A stretch of DNA of 7,239 nt. Origin: Puniceicoccales bacterium (lineage in GTDB: Bacteria; Verrucomicrobiota; Verrucomicrobiia; Opitutales; JAIRKQ01). This document shows, piece after piece, positions 1 through 5,860 of this stretch. A model generated the notes under the pieces. That model saw only the letters and a program-made list of their open reading frames with translations, searched no databases and had not been told where the DNA came from. Both the position numbers and the translations under genes were made by a program. The stretch lies in contig JAITRI010000038.1 of assembly GCA_031288455.1 (NCBI GenBank), forward strand, positions 1 through 7,239, in the 5' to 3' direction. The first letter of the stretch is position 1; every line of letters starts with the position of its first letter.

Positions 1-2
1 CG

Positions 3-701
3 CATGCGCGCAATAGGGTTGTGGAAGAGGCGCTGTCACTCGGCGCGACGAAAATAGCGATGTTCGACGACGATGAAATCGTCTCCGAAGAGTGGCTGGT
101 GGAATTGCACAGCGCGCTCGTGAAGTCCGGTGCGGATGGTGTCTGCGGGACAGTGTGTAGACTGCTGCCAACGCGCTCTCCGGACCTCATAAAAAAACTT
201 TGGGGAAACAGTCGAAATCCTCCGAATGCCACTGTGCCGCTGATGGGGACGAATAATTGCTTGTTTTCGGCGAAACTCGTCCGTGCGGACGGGTTGAACA
301 TTCGCTTCGACCACGGCTTCAATTTTTCTGGGCGCGAGGACACTGCATTCTCACTGGATGCGCAGCTCAAGGGTGCAAAATTTGTGGCAGCGCCCGATGC
401 GATCGCCATAGAAAAATTCCCGCCGGCAAGGTGCACATTTGGATATCTCATGCTGCGATATTTTGACACGGGAGTGTCGGACATTAAAATCGCAGAGCGC
501 TACGGATTCAGTAAAATTAGAAGGACGATGCGGGAACTGGTTGCGATCCCGCTGCGGCTTTTGTCACTACCATTTGTTGCAATCATGGGCCTGAAGCGTC
601 CCGCGCACGCTGTGCTCATGATCGCGGCATCTGTCGGATGGCTATGCGGATTGTTCGGGAAATCATCCGAATATTACCTGAAGCACGGCGGAACTCCATG
701 A
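3..701 (+). CDS. Family 2 glycosyltransferase, C-terminal part (5' end outside window)
   Basis: The frame is open to the left edge and reads H-A-R-N-R-V-V-E-E-A before the GTG at 21, so the gene starts upstream and the GTG is internal. GT2 enzymes commonly have 'ARN-AV--A' just before the nucleotide-sugar-binding acidic motif, seen here as F-D-D-D-E (codons 21-25). Further on come G-T-N-N-C (acceptor-side loop) and G-R-E-D-T-A-F, the usual position of the catalytic-base 'ED' motif. A hydrophobic stretch near the C-terminus (roughly codons 180-218) may be one or two membrane-associated helices, suggesting an enzyme at the cytoplasmic face that builds envelope polysaccharide or LPS. Donor and acceptor cannot be told from the sequence. 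The gene converges on the type III secretion cluster, with only 16 bp between the two stops. Family call is firm; specific role unknown. Confidence 0.85.
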   Translation, partial: HARNRVVEEALSLGATKIAMFDDDEIVSEEWLVELHSALVKSGADGVCGTVCRLLPTRSPDLIKKLWGNSRNPPNATVPLMGTNNCLFSAKLVRADGLNIRFDHGFNFSGREDTAFSLDAQLKGAKFVAAPDAIAIEKFPPARCTFGYLMLRYFDTGVSDIKIAERYGFSKIRRTMRELVAIPLRLLSLPFVAIMGLKRPAHAVLMIAASVGWLCGLFGKSSEYYLKHGGTP

Positions 702-717
702 ATCGCAGAATCTTCGG

Positions 718-1137
718 TCACATGGGCCAAATTCTCATGTACGCTTCGCGGTCACTGAGATGGCGCATCCCAACGAGCGGAACTTGGCCAAAATTTGAAT
801 CCAGCAGATGGCGGTCTTCGGAGGACATTATGGAGAAAAATTTATTGCCGCTGCATATGCCACTGAGGCTCGTGTAGTACTCATCCACCGTCTCTCCAGT
901 TTTGCTCGTGCAGCCGTAGACGACATCACCGCCCAGCGCTCTGAAACTTATCTTTTTACCGTCAATGGCGAGAGTCCCCGGTGGAAATTCGACTCTCTGA
1001 ATGCCTGGGCCACAATCCATTGGATTTATCAATACAAAGGATCCTTTAACGTTGAATACTACGCTTGACTTTGAAAGCGCAACCACTTCATGCGGCGCGG
1101 CGTATTTGTCCTTCCCGGATACATTATGTACATTCAT
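718..1137 (-). CDS. Orphan 139-residue protein, last gene of the T3SS cluster
   Basis: I do not recognise this family. The frame is open from 1197, but the ATG at 1137 is preferred: it has GGGAGG on the minus strand exactly 6 nt upstream, the best ribosome-binding site in the window. The protein begins M-N-V-H-N-V and is soluble-looking, with no signal peptide or membrane helix. The first ~85 residues have a beta-rich pattern (VVALSKSSVVFNVKGSFVLI, then VEFPPGTLAIDGKKISFRALGG). The C-terminal half is more polar and ends R-E-A-Y-M-R-I-W-P-M. It lies 70 bp after the YscE-like gene on the same strand and probably ends the operon. Position suggests a secretion-linked role (chaperone, substrate or accessory), but that is guilt by association only. 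It does not look like a needle subunit: it is too long and not a helical hairpin. Confidence 0.7.
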   Translation of the reverse strand: MNVHNVSGKDKYAAPHEVVALSKSSVVFNVKGSFVLINPMDCGPGIQRVEFPPGTLAIDGKKISFRALGGDVVYGCTSKTGETVDEYYTSLSGICSGNKFFSIMSSEDRHLLDSNFGQVPLVGMRHLSDREAYMRIWPM

Positions 1138-1143
1138 TGGCAA

Positions 1144-1149
1144 CCTCCC
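1144..1149 (-). promoter_or_regulatory. Strong Shine-Dalgarno deciding the start at 1137
   Basis: The minus strand reads GGGAGG-TTGCCA-ATG: a near-consensus anti-16S sequence with a 6-nt spacer. It supports the ATG at 1137 over the upstream in-frame ATG at 1197. The strength of the site suggests the orphan protein is translated independently of the gene before it. Confidence 0.75.
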
Positions 1150-1207
1150 TATCCAATTATTTGTCGGTGCAAGATGGCGAGCTGAAAATGTCAGCATTTG
1201 AGCCGCG

Positions 1208-1438
1208 TCAAAACTTTTCGACGGTCTCTTTGGCCTTCGCTGTCGCAGTTTTTAATCTGTTCAGTCGGTTGAACAGCGCCGTGTCGTCGTTTGCGTCGTG
1301 TATCATGACGTTTATTTCCGTCTCGTGCTGCAGCAATTTATTTATCAATTCCTTGCGATACACGCCGCCCTTGTCCTCCAAGAGCTTGCTTTCCATATCG
1401 ACGAAAATCGGTCGTTCCATGCGTCCAGCTAAAGCCAT
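1208..1438 (-). CDS. Small helical protein after sctD, YscE/CdsE-like T3SS co-chaperone candidate
   Basis: This 76-residue protein starts at the ATG directly abutting the sctD TAG (TAG-ATG), with a GGGGAG ribosome site inside the end of sctD, so the two are translationally coupled. It is charged and mostly helical: a first helix around residues 25-47 (K-E-L-I-N-K-L-L-Q-H-E-T-E-I), a short polar turn (A-N-D-D) and a second helix to the end (L-F-N-R-L-N-R-L-K-T-A). In Yersinia and Chlamydia the gene next to yscD/cdsD encodes YscE/CdsE, a ~65-85-residue helical hairpin that, with YscG/CdsG, keeps the needle subunit soluble in the cytoplasm. Size, fold pattern and position fit. The alternative is a needle subunit (SctF), but the P-S/D-D/N-P turn usual in needle proteins is absent. 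An internal Met at residue 7 is a less likely start. Confidence 0.65.
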   Translation of the reverse strand: MALAGRMERPIFVDMESKLLEDKGGVYRKELINKLLQHETEINVMIHDANDDTALFNRLNRLKTATAKAKETVEKF

Positions 1439-2785
1439 CTATTTCAACTCCCCAATCTTTAGTATAATCGTTTGATTATCCTTTACAAGAACAATCGTTT
1501 CGGGAGTGATTTCTTTTATGGAATATCCGTTGGATAGTGTTGCTCCGACCATGTATTTGGTGCCGTCCTTGAACCCGATCCAATTCATGCCGTTTTCGCT
1601 GATGGAGACGCTGCTCACTTCGCTGCCGAAGTACTGATGTTTGATGACTTCCGGATCACTCACTTTTACGAAATTTTTCAGCACTATGTCACTGCCAAAA
1701 GTTTTTTCCAACTGAATTTTTGCCAATTTCCAATTTTCCTCCTCATCGGTCGAAACCAATCCTCCTATTGCAATCCCGTCCGGCTGTGGAATGATGCCGA
1801 TTTTCCCTGTCAATTTGTATTTTACCAGTATGGGACGGGCCATATTGAACGCCTTTTGCGGCAATATTACCTCGTCCTGCAGATCAATTATTCCGACCAC
1901 GTCTTCGATGATGCGCTTGCGAATTTTTGCCCATTTATCCTTGTCGTGGGCGTATCCTGTTATGAGAAACACGCCGTTCGATGTTTGGCGCACCTTTGGA
2001 TGTGATTCCAAGGGCAGCAGCAGCGTGCTTATTTCGGTGAGTATCTTCTCCTCGCTGTAAATTTTGCGCCTTATGGACGGATCGACGCCGCTGAGTTTAC
2101 TGCGCAGCAGCGCCAGTTCGTCATTGGACACAGTGTATCCGCTCGCCACAAATCCGGATTGCGTCCTTGTGATTGTAATGTTGCCTCCCAGTCCCATTTC
2201 GCGCACGACATTCTGCAGCAGTGTGAATGTGTCAGGCTTTTCCACAATTTTTTTCGGCTCCTGGAACATCGAGACGAAAAATAGCAGGGCGGAGGCAAAG
2301 GCGAATACTATCAGCGCTATTCCGCCGTATATGAGAGTTTTGCGCTTCCTCAGTTTCGTTTTTTTCGTTACATCTGCCGGGATCCTATCGACGACGACCG
2401 CTCCTTCCGCTGCGGCTTCCACATTCCCAGCATTTCCAATTTGCGGAGCGTCCGCCGCTGATATCGCCGGCCATGTGGCATTCGCTGGGCCTATTATCAT
2501 GTGAGTTGAGCCTATGGTGATGAATTGCAACTCTTCCACCTTCACCGACTCTTCGGAGACAAGTTTTCCGTCGACGAAAACTTTTCCATCCAGCGGTTTG
2601 AGCCTGATCTCTTCTTTGGAGAATGTGATTTCAACGTGTCTCGGTTCAATCAGAGAATCCGACAGTATTACGTCGCTGGTGTTTTCGCTGCCTATTACCG
2701 CCGTTTCGTATCCGAAAATTATTTCCGCTCCATGGTGATTGCCGGAAAGAACCTTTAGCAAAAACTCGGACGTCTCATCTGCCAT
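1439..2785 (-). CDS. sctD: Type III secretion inner-membrane ring protein SctD (YscD/PrgH/CdsD family) with FHA domain
   Basis: This 448-residue single-pass membrane protein forms the outer concentric ring of the injectisome's inner-membrane base. Residues ~8-98 form an FHA-like domain (I-G-S-E-N-T-S-D-V-I-L-S-D then E-P-R-H-V-E-I), which in this family faces the cytoplasm and contacts the sorting platform. An Ala-rich linker and a basic stop (K-K-T-K-L-R-K-R-K, ~141-149) precede one membrane helix (~150-174). The periplasmic part has successive ring-building/BON-like modules (for example residues ~185-240, 245-305 and 315-375). The C-terminal 'F-K-D-G-T-K-Y-M-V-G-A-T-L-S-N-G-Y-S' module is typical of YscD C-termini. 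Length matches YscD (~420) rather than chlamydial CdsD, which is about twice as long. The ribosome site is weak (AGGA ~12 nt upstream). The gene follows the carbohydrate-binding-like gene by 82 bp. Family call is strong; the flagellum has no SctD counterpart, so this is a true injectisome gene. Confidence 0.88.
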   Translation of the reverse strand: MADETSEFLLKVLSGNHHGAEIIFGYETAVIGSENTSDVILSDSLIEPRHVEITFSKEEIRLKPLDGKVFVDGKLVSEESVKVEELQFITIGSTHMIIGPANATWPAISAADAPQIGNAGNVEAAAEGAVVVDRIPADVTKKTKLRKRKTLIYGGIALIVFAFASALLFFVSMFQEPKKIVEKPDTFTLLQNVVREMGLGGNITITRTQSGFVASGYTVSNDELALLRSKLSGVDPSIRRKIYSEEKILTEISTLLLPLESHPKVRQTSNGVFLITGYAHDKDKWAKIRKRIIEDVVGIIDLQDEVILPQKAFNMARPILVKYKLTGKIGIIPQPDGIAIGGLVSTDEEENWKLAKIQLEKTFGSDIVLKNFVKVSDPEVIKHQYFGSEVSSVSISENGMNWIGFKDGTKYMVGATLSNGYSIKEITPETIVLVKDNQTIILKIGELK

Positions 2786-2867
2786 TGTGGAGCGTTATCC
2801 TATAGCATGTGCGGTGGCGAAAACAATAAAAATCTCCCAAAACATTCTGCGCAGGAGTGGCAATTTA

Positions 2868-3275
2868 TCAAAAAACCGGGAATACTTCGTTTCTTTTCCC
2901 GATGGCGACGTAATTGTCTCCTGTGGACCAGATTTGATCATTTATGAGCGTCTTAAATTCGAAGCACATTTTATTCGCTTTGCACTGGCATTCCCATTCC
3001 CAGTGAGTGTCACCGATGTGTGTCATTTTCGCGCCCTTTTCCCAGGACAATCCGCATCCATCCCCGCGAATGTACAGATGATTCCCGAATCCAACGTCGA
3101 CATTTGCGACGATTTTTATGGACGTTCTATCATCTTTCCTTGCGGTGTCCCCACCTAATGCTGGCCTGTGTGGCTTTTTAACGGATGACATTCCGACGGC
3201 GATTTTGCCAGTTTCGGCTGGTTTTGATTTTTTCTTCAAACTTAAGCTCATGGCGAATGATGGTGTTTTTTTCAT
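2868..3275 (-). CDS. Small beta-sandwich, carbohydrate-binding-like protein, first gene of the T3SS cluster
   Basis: This 135-residue protein starts at the ATG at 3275, which has GGAGG 10 nt upstream. The open frame extends much further (to 3767), but that part is antisense to the lipoprotein and rsmI and reads as noise. Residues 1-50 are Lys/Ser-rich and probably disordered. Residues ~52-127 form a compact beta domain: I-K-I-V-A-N-V-D-V-G-F-G-N, L-Y-I-R-G-D-G-C-G-L-S-W-E-K-G, W-E-W-E, F-E-F-K-T-L-I-N-D, W-S-T-G-D-N-Y. The pattern recalls starch-binding and AMPK-glycogen-binding (CBM20/48-type) sandwiches, in which W and K residues contact glycan, and small proteins with this signature that I associate with Verrucomicrobiota. 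No secretion signal is visible. Its place directly upstream of sctD may mean shared transcription, but a functional link to secretion is not shown. Gene is likely real; binding function is inferred. Confidence 0.72.
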   Translation of the reverse strand: MKKTPSFAMSLSLKKKSKPAETGKIAVGMSSVKKPHRPALGGDTARKDDRTSIKIVANVDVGFGNHLYIRGDGCGLSWEKGAKMTHIGDTHWEWECQCKANKMCFEFKTLINDQIWSTGDNYVAIGKRNEVFPVF

Positions 3276-3311
3276 CTGTAGACTACCTCCAGCGGAAAAT
3301 GCTAGTGTTTT

Positions 3312-3340
3312 TTTATGGATATGGAAGTTTTTTTTGTAAA
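3312..3340 (-). promoter_or_regulatory. Candidate sigma70-type promoter of the T3SS cluster
   Basis: On the minus strand a -35-like TTTACA (3340-3335) and a -10-like CATAAA (3317-3312) are separated by exactly 17 nt, partly an A-tract. Transcription would begin near 3305, leaving about a 30-nt leader before the ATG at 3275. The -35 region is embedded in a motif also present upstream of the 5861 gene. Read by eye only. Confidence 0.4.
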
Positions 3341-3366
3341 ATTCGCAACTTACGGCAACAGTTTGC

Positions 3367-3396
3367 TTGACAAAATTCCATCCGGGCCGCATTTTC
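3367..3396 (+). promoter_or_regulatory. Possible -35 element for the lipoprotein-rsmI-nusB unit
   Basis: A perfect TTGACA lies at 3367-3372. A poor -10 (CATTTT or ATTTTC) follows after 17-18 nt, which would put the transcript start almost on the start codon at 3404. The exact -35 in the only intergenic stretch ahead of these genes makes it worth recording, but the weak -10 keeps confidence low. Confidence 0.25.
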
Positions 3397-3403
3397 AGCG
3401 GTG

Positions 3404-3613
3404 ATGTGGAACGTATTTTGTGCGATATTTTTCGGGACACTGCTGCTGCTGTGCACGTCCTGCAGCGGCGTCGGCGGTGACGATATGGGGAAGTCCCAAT
3501 TGCCGTGGGCGCGTCCGGCGGCCTGGGAAAATGATCGCACGCTAATGCCAAGCGACTGGGAATATTCCTCGCACGGTGGCGGAAAGAGAGGGGCAAAATC
3601 GGACAACAGATGA
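3404..3613 (+). CDS. Small putative lipoprotein upstream of rsmI
   Basis: This protein of 69 residues has an N-terminal hydrophobic segment (F-C-A-I-F-F-G-T-L-L-L-L) ending in C-T-S-C-S-G, a plausible lipobox with Cys20 as the lipidated residue and S-C at the cleavage point, although -3 is Cys rather than the usual Leu. After it comes a short mature part with the core L-P-W-A-R-P-A-A-W-E and a polar tail. I recall similar small lipoproteins with 'PW-RPA-WE' from Verrucomicrobiota, of unknown function; this is memory, not a search. A GTG directly before the ATG is an alternative start, and neither has a clear ribosome site. The stop lies 19 bp before the rsmI start, so the two are probably co-transcribed. 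It would be anchored in the inner or outer membrane. Confidence 0.6.
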   Translation: MWNVFCAIFFGTLLLLCTSCSGVGGDDMGKSQLPWARPAAWENDRTLMPSDWEYSSHGGGKRGAKSDNR

Positions 3614-3632
3614 CAGCGCGGTCGATGGTGAC

Positions 3633-4316
3633 ATGTCGAAACTGATAATAGTCCCTACGCCCATTGGAAATTTCGGCGACATGTCGCGGCGTGCCATCGA
3701 AGCCATTGGCAGCTGTGACATTGTTTTGTGCGAGGATACGCGCGTGTGCTCTCGTCTGCTGCGCCATTTCAAGCTAGACAAAAAGATGATCGTCTGCCGC
3801 GATGACAATGAACGCAGTCGGATACCGAAGATAATTGATGCCATTCGCGGTGGAAAAGTTGTATGTTTGACCTGCGACGCTGGGACTCCGGCCATAAGCG
3901 ATCCGGGTTTTGGAATAGTTAGGGCATGCAGGAAATGCGGAATTGCGGTGGAGGTGATCCCGGGCCCATGCGCCATTCCCACTGCGCTGTGCGCTTCCGG
4001 ATTGCCGAGCGATGGCTTTCTATTTCTGGGATTTTTGCCCAGCAGAACGTCGGCCAGGGTGAAGACTTTCCAGCGATACGCTGACTTCGATCACAGCATG
4101 ATATTCTACGAGTCATGCCACAGAATTTTGAAATTTCTTGGAGATCTGCGCGCCGTTATGGGAGAAAATCGTGTGGTTTGCATCGCCCGTGAATTGACAA
4201 AGCTGCACGAGACATTCCATGTGGGAGAAGTGGGACACGTTTGCGGTGCCGTCGCGGCGGAAGGGGCGAAGGGGGAATACGTCGCCATCGTTGCGCCGAA
4301 AAGGTTCAAACTTTAA
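3633..4316 (+). CDS. rsmI: 16S rRNA (cytidine1402-2'-O)-methyltransferase RsmI
   Basis: RsmI uses S-adenosylmethionine to 2'-O-methylate C1402 in the ribosomal P-site, fine-tuning decoding. The 227-residue protein shows the family signatures in order: L-I-I-V-P-T-P-I-G-N-F-G-D (4-16), C-E-D-T-R (33-37), D-A-G-T-P-A-I-S-D-P-G (82-92), I-P-G-P-C-A (109-114), A-S-G-L-P-S-D (121-127), F-Y-E-S-C-H-R (158-164) and A-R-E-L-T-K-L-H-E (185-193). The start at 3633 puts the first beta strand at the N-terminus as in relatives; an in-frame ATG at 3576 would overlap the lipoprotein gene and add a non-conserved leader. It is shorter than the ~285-residue E. coli enzyme: it ends after the methylase domain and lacks the C-terminal extension. 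Cys replaces the commoner Ser or Pro in two motifs (GPCA, FYESCHR), without loss of key residues. Confidence 0.93.
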   Translation: MSKLIIVPTPIGNFGDMSRRAIEAIGSCDIVLCEDTRVCSRLLRHFKLDKKMIVCRDDNERSRIPKIIDAIRGGKVVCLTCDAGTPAISDPGFGIVRACRKCGIAVEVIPGPCAIPTALCASGLPSDGFLFLGFLPSRTSARVKTFQRYADFDHSMIFYESCHRILKFLGDLRAVMGENRVVCIARELTKLHETFHVGEVGHVCGAVAAEGAKGEYVAIVAPKRFKL

Positions 4317-4413
4317 TTCCATTGGATGCTGTCGCGGCGGTTTGATGTCCAATGTGGCACAAATCTCCCACTATTATCTTGACCGCGCCGCCATAGGGCA
4401 TAAGCAATGTTTC

Positions 4414-4872
4414 ATGGTTCCGGAGAATGCATCCATCAGGCGGAAAAATAGAATTTTTGCCGTGCAATTCATGTATTCCTGGTCCATTAACAGGAGCCGC
4501 GACGCGATGACGCCGGAGCAGCTGGTGGACGCGTTCGCCGGTACATATTTCCCCGAGCAAAGCGATGAGTACAAATTCGGAAGAGAATTGGCGGCCGGCA
4601 CCGTCGAAAATATCGATGCCGTTGACGATCTAATCAAGGAATATGCCACAAATTGGACGCTGGACAGAATTGCCATCGTTGATCTGGCGATTCTGAGGGT
4701 GGCGATCTACGAGATGCTGTTCCGCAGCGATGTGCCGCCCATAGTATCAATAAATGAGGCGGTCGACATCGGCAAGATCCTCTCAACGGATGACTCCGGG
4801 AAGTTCATAAACGGCGTTCTCGACGGCGTCAAGGGAAGACTCTCCAGGCCGCTGCGCACCACCGGCATATGA
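4414..4872 (+). CDS. nusB: Transcription antitermination factor NusB
   Basis: NusB pairs with NusE (ribosomal S10) and binds boxA RNA to keep RNA polymerase from terminating in rRNA operons. The 152-residue product from ATG 4414 has the family pattern: an early basic patch R-R-K-N-R (9-13) with A-V-Q-F-M-Y-S-W, then L-D-R-I-A-I-V-D-L-A-I-L-R-V-A-I-Y-E-M (83-101), I-N-E-A-V-D-I-G-K (113-121) and F-I-N-G-V-L-D (131-137). The length suits NusB (usually ~140). No start has a good ribosome site. An in-frame ATG at 4345 gives 175 residues and begins 28 nt after rsmI; it remains possible, but its extra 23 residues match nothing I know in the family. Co-transcription with rsmI is likely. Confidence 0.9.
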   Translation: MVPENASIRRKNRIFAVQFMYSWSINRSRDAMTPEQLVDAFAGTYFPEQSDEYKFGRELAAGTVENIDAVDDLIKEYATNWTLDRIAIVDLAILRVAIYEMLFRSDVPPIVSINEAVDIGKILSTDDSGKFINGVLDGVKGRLSRPLRTTGI

Positions 4873-4884
4873 TCCGCCCTTTTC

Positions 4885-4900
4885 AGTCCCCGCCGGGACT
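4885..4900 (+). terminator. Hairpin after nusB, weak terminator candidate
   Basis: AGTCCC-CGCC-GGGACT forms a 6-bp perfect stem with a 4-nt loop, 12 nt past the nusB stop. There is no T-run after it, so it would be an imperfect intrinsic terminator or a transcript-end stabilising hairpin. Confidence 0.35.
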
Positions 4901-4960
4901 TCCCACTGTGCCGCTTTGTTAGTGCCTTCGTTTGTGTTCAAATTCCAGCTGTGCTATTTT

Positions 4961-5169
4961 ATGCCTCCGGCGGGCAGGGGCACAGCCCCTGCGCCCGCCG
5001 CATCCGCTTCGCGGATGCGGACCGCTCCCGCGCGTGCTGGTGAAAATCTCAGGAAAATGAAAACTAAAGACAAAATCGCCGGCGATCTAATTCAAAAACA
5101 AAAGCACCGGGGAACTAAAAAACACAGGCGCCGTGGACTTTTCTCTAAAAATACTGCGCCGTTTTGTTT
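4961..5169. repeat. Tandem ~209-bp repeat, copy 1
   Basis: This unit is nearly identical to copy 2 (about six substitutions and one 1-nt indel by eye). It opens with a GC-rich part holding two hairpins: GCAGGGGC-ACA-GCCCCTGC (4974-4992) and CCGCATCCGC-TTC-GCGGATGCGG (4998-5020). An AT-rich part follows (A-rich, with the palindrome ATCGCCGGCGAT), then GGCGCC and GCGCCG motifs near the end. Frames running through it translate to low-complexity Arg/Ala/Lys-rich sequence and are not believable genes. The structure resembles REP/BIME-type extragenic palindromic elements. Confidence 0.85.
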
Positions 5170-5377
5170 ATGCCTCCGGCGGGCAGGGGCATAGCCCCTG
5201 CACCCGCCGCATCCGCTTCGCGGATGCGGGCCGCTTCGCGCGTGCTGGTGAAAATCTCAGGAAAATGAAAACTAAAGACAAAATCGTCGGCGATCTAATT
5301 CAAAAACAAAAGCACCGGGGAACTAAAAAACACAGGCGCCGTGGACTTTTCTCTAAAAATACGGCGCCGTTTTGTTT
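5170..5377. repeat. Tandem ~209-bp repeat, copy 2
   Basis: This is the second full unit (208 bp), directly adjacent to copy 1. It keeps both hairpins; the loop of the first is ATA rather than ACA. It differs in the internal palindrome (ATCGTCGGCGAT), and its tail reads ACGGCGCCGT, a perfect 10-nt palindrome where copy 1 has ACTGCGCCGT. Confidence 0.85.
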
Positions 5378-5451
5378 ATGCCTCCGATGGGCAGGGGCAC
5401 AGCCCCTGCACCCGCCGCATCCGCTGCGCGGATGCGGGCCGCTTAGCGCGC
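5378..5451. repeat. Tandem repeat, copy 3 (truncated after the GC-rich hairpins)
   Basis: Only the first ~74 bp of the unit are present: the two GC-rich hairpins, then divergence after a GCGCGCG stretch. The second hairpin (5415-5437) keeps both 10-nt stem arms exactly, and its only change (TTC to TGC) falls in the loop. That suggests selection for, or recent copying of, the stem. The AT-rich half is missing. Confidence 0.75.
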
Positions 5452-5483
5452 GAGATGACGGGATTCCGTCCTTCCGAGCAAAA

Positions 5484-5509
5484 TGTCCATTTTTCGGGAC
5501 AAATTTTTT
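5484..5509 (+). terminator. Terminator-like hairpin with T-run
   Basis: TGTCC (5484-5488) pairs with GGACA (5497-5501) around an 8-nt loop and is followed after two bases by six T's. The stem is short (5 bp), so it is a modest intrinsic terminator candidate. It could insulate the effector-like gene from read-through out of rsmI-nusB and the repeats. Confidence 0.3.
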
Positions 5510-5795
5510 AAAGCAAAAGGTGCGATTGGAGCCGATTGGGGCTGCATCATTTGTTCTCCAGTAGTCTCTCTTTCTTCAACATTTGCTGCGGTTCAACGCT
5601 TGATCACCTTTTCCTCTGGCAATGTCTACGACGACACGGCTGGCCGAAACCTTCTGCGAAACCTCGCAGCAGGATACCCCACTTGCCAAATTCTGACGTA
5701 CAATGCCTGCGGCAGCTCGAAAATGTTGAATTTGCCCATCGAACTCGGCCCTTTCCCGGTTGTTTCTACAAAGGGATCCGCCAAAAACCGCTAGT

Positions 5796-5841
5796 CTTAG
5801 AACGAAAATTTTTACAAAAAAACCTTGCTAAATGTTCTAAG
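5796..5841. promoter_or_regulatory. Dyad-symmetric region upstream of the effector-like gene
   Basis: CTTAGAAC (5796-5803) is the exact inverse of GTTCTAAG (5834-5841), 30 nt apart. Between them lies an A-tract motif (TTTTTACAAAAAAA, 5809-5822), and a smaller dyad TTGCT/AGCAA (5825-5844) overlaps the right arm. The pair ends about 20 nt before the ATG at 5861, a fitting place for an operator or promoter. No clear -10 is seen. Confidence 0.35.
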
Positions 5842-5860
5842 CAAAGCATGGTAATCACTT

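Larger units (their letters stand above)
5452..5860. other. Unexplained ~400-bp spacer between repeats and effector-like gene
   Basis: No convincing gene is visible. Plus-strand frames of 103 and 111 codons overlap each other and read as Cys/Ser/His-rich noise. The minus strand has only short pieces, for example a 37-codon frame beginning M-G-K-F-N-I-F-E-L-P near 5736 that stops quickly. It could be decayed coding sequence or plain regulatory and spacer DNA. It contains a terminator-like hairpin and two dyads listed separately. Confidence 0.5.

Noticed and set aside
1208..1438. Needle subunit (SctF) for the 76-residue protein
   Set aside because: It lacks the conserved Pro-containing turn of needle proteins; position and charge fit YscE/CdsE better, though this is not certain.
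2064..2504. Plus-strand frame of 146 codons inside sctD
   Set aside because: It is a Ser/Ala-rich shadow of sctD, whose domains are clearly recognisable on the other strand.
2868..3767. Long 299-codon form of the carbohydrate-binding-like gene
   Set aside because: The added 164 codons are antisense to the lipoprotein and the start of rsmI and read as Arg/His-rich noise; the ATG at 3275 has a ribosome site.
4219..4413. Extended nusB start overlapping rsmI
   Set aside because: The extension overlaps 98 nt of rsmI and reads Arg/Gly/Ser-rich text unlike NusB; the conserved N-terminal basic patch begins just after ATG 4414.
4961..5451. CRISPR array
   Set aside because: The period is ~209 bp, units are contiguous without unique spacers, and no cas gene is present.
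4916..5564. Two plus-strand frames of 92 and 143 codons through the tandem repeats
   Set aside because: Both translate the repeat units themselves into near-identical Arg/Lys/Ala-rich text, change frame between copies because of the 1-nt indel, and have no ribosome site.
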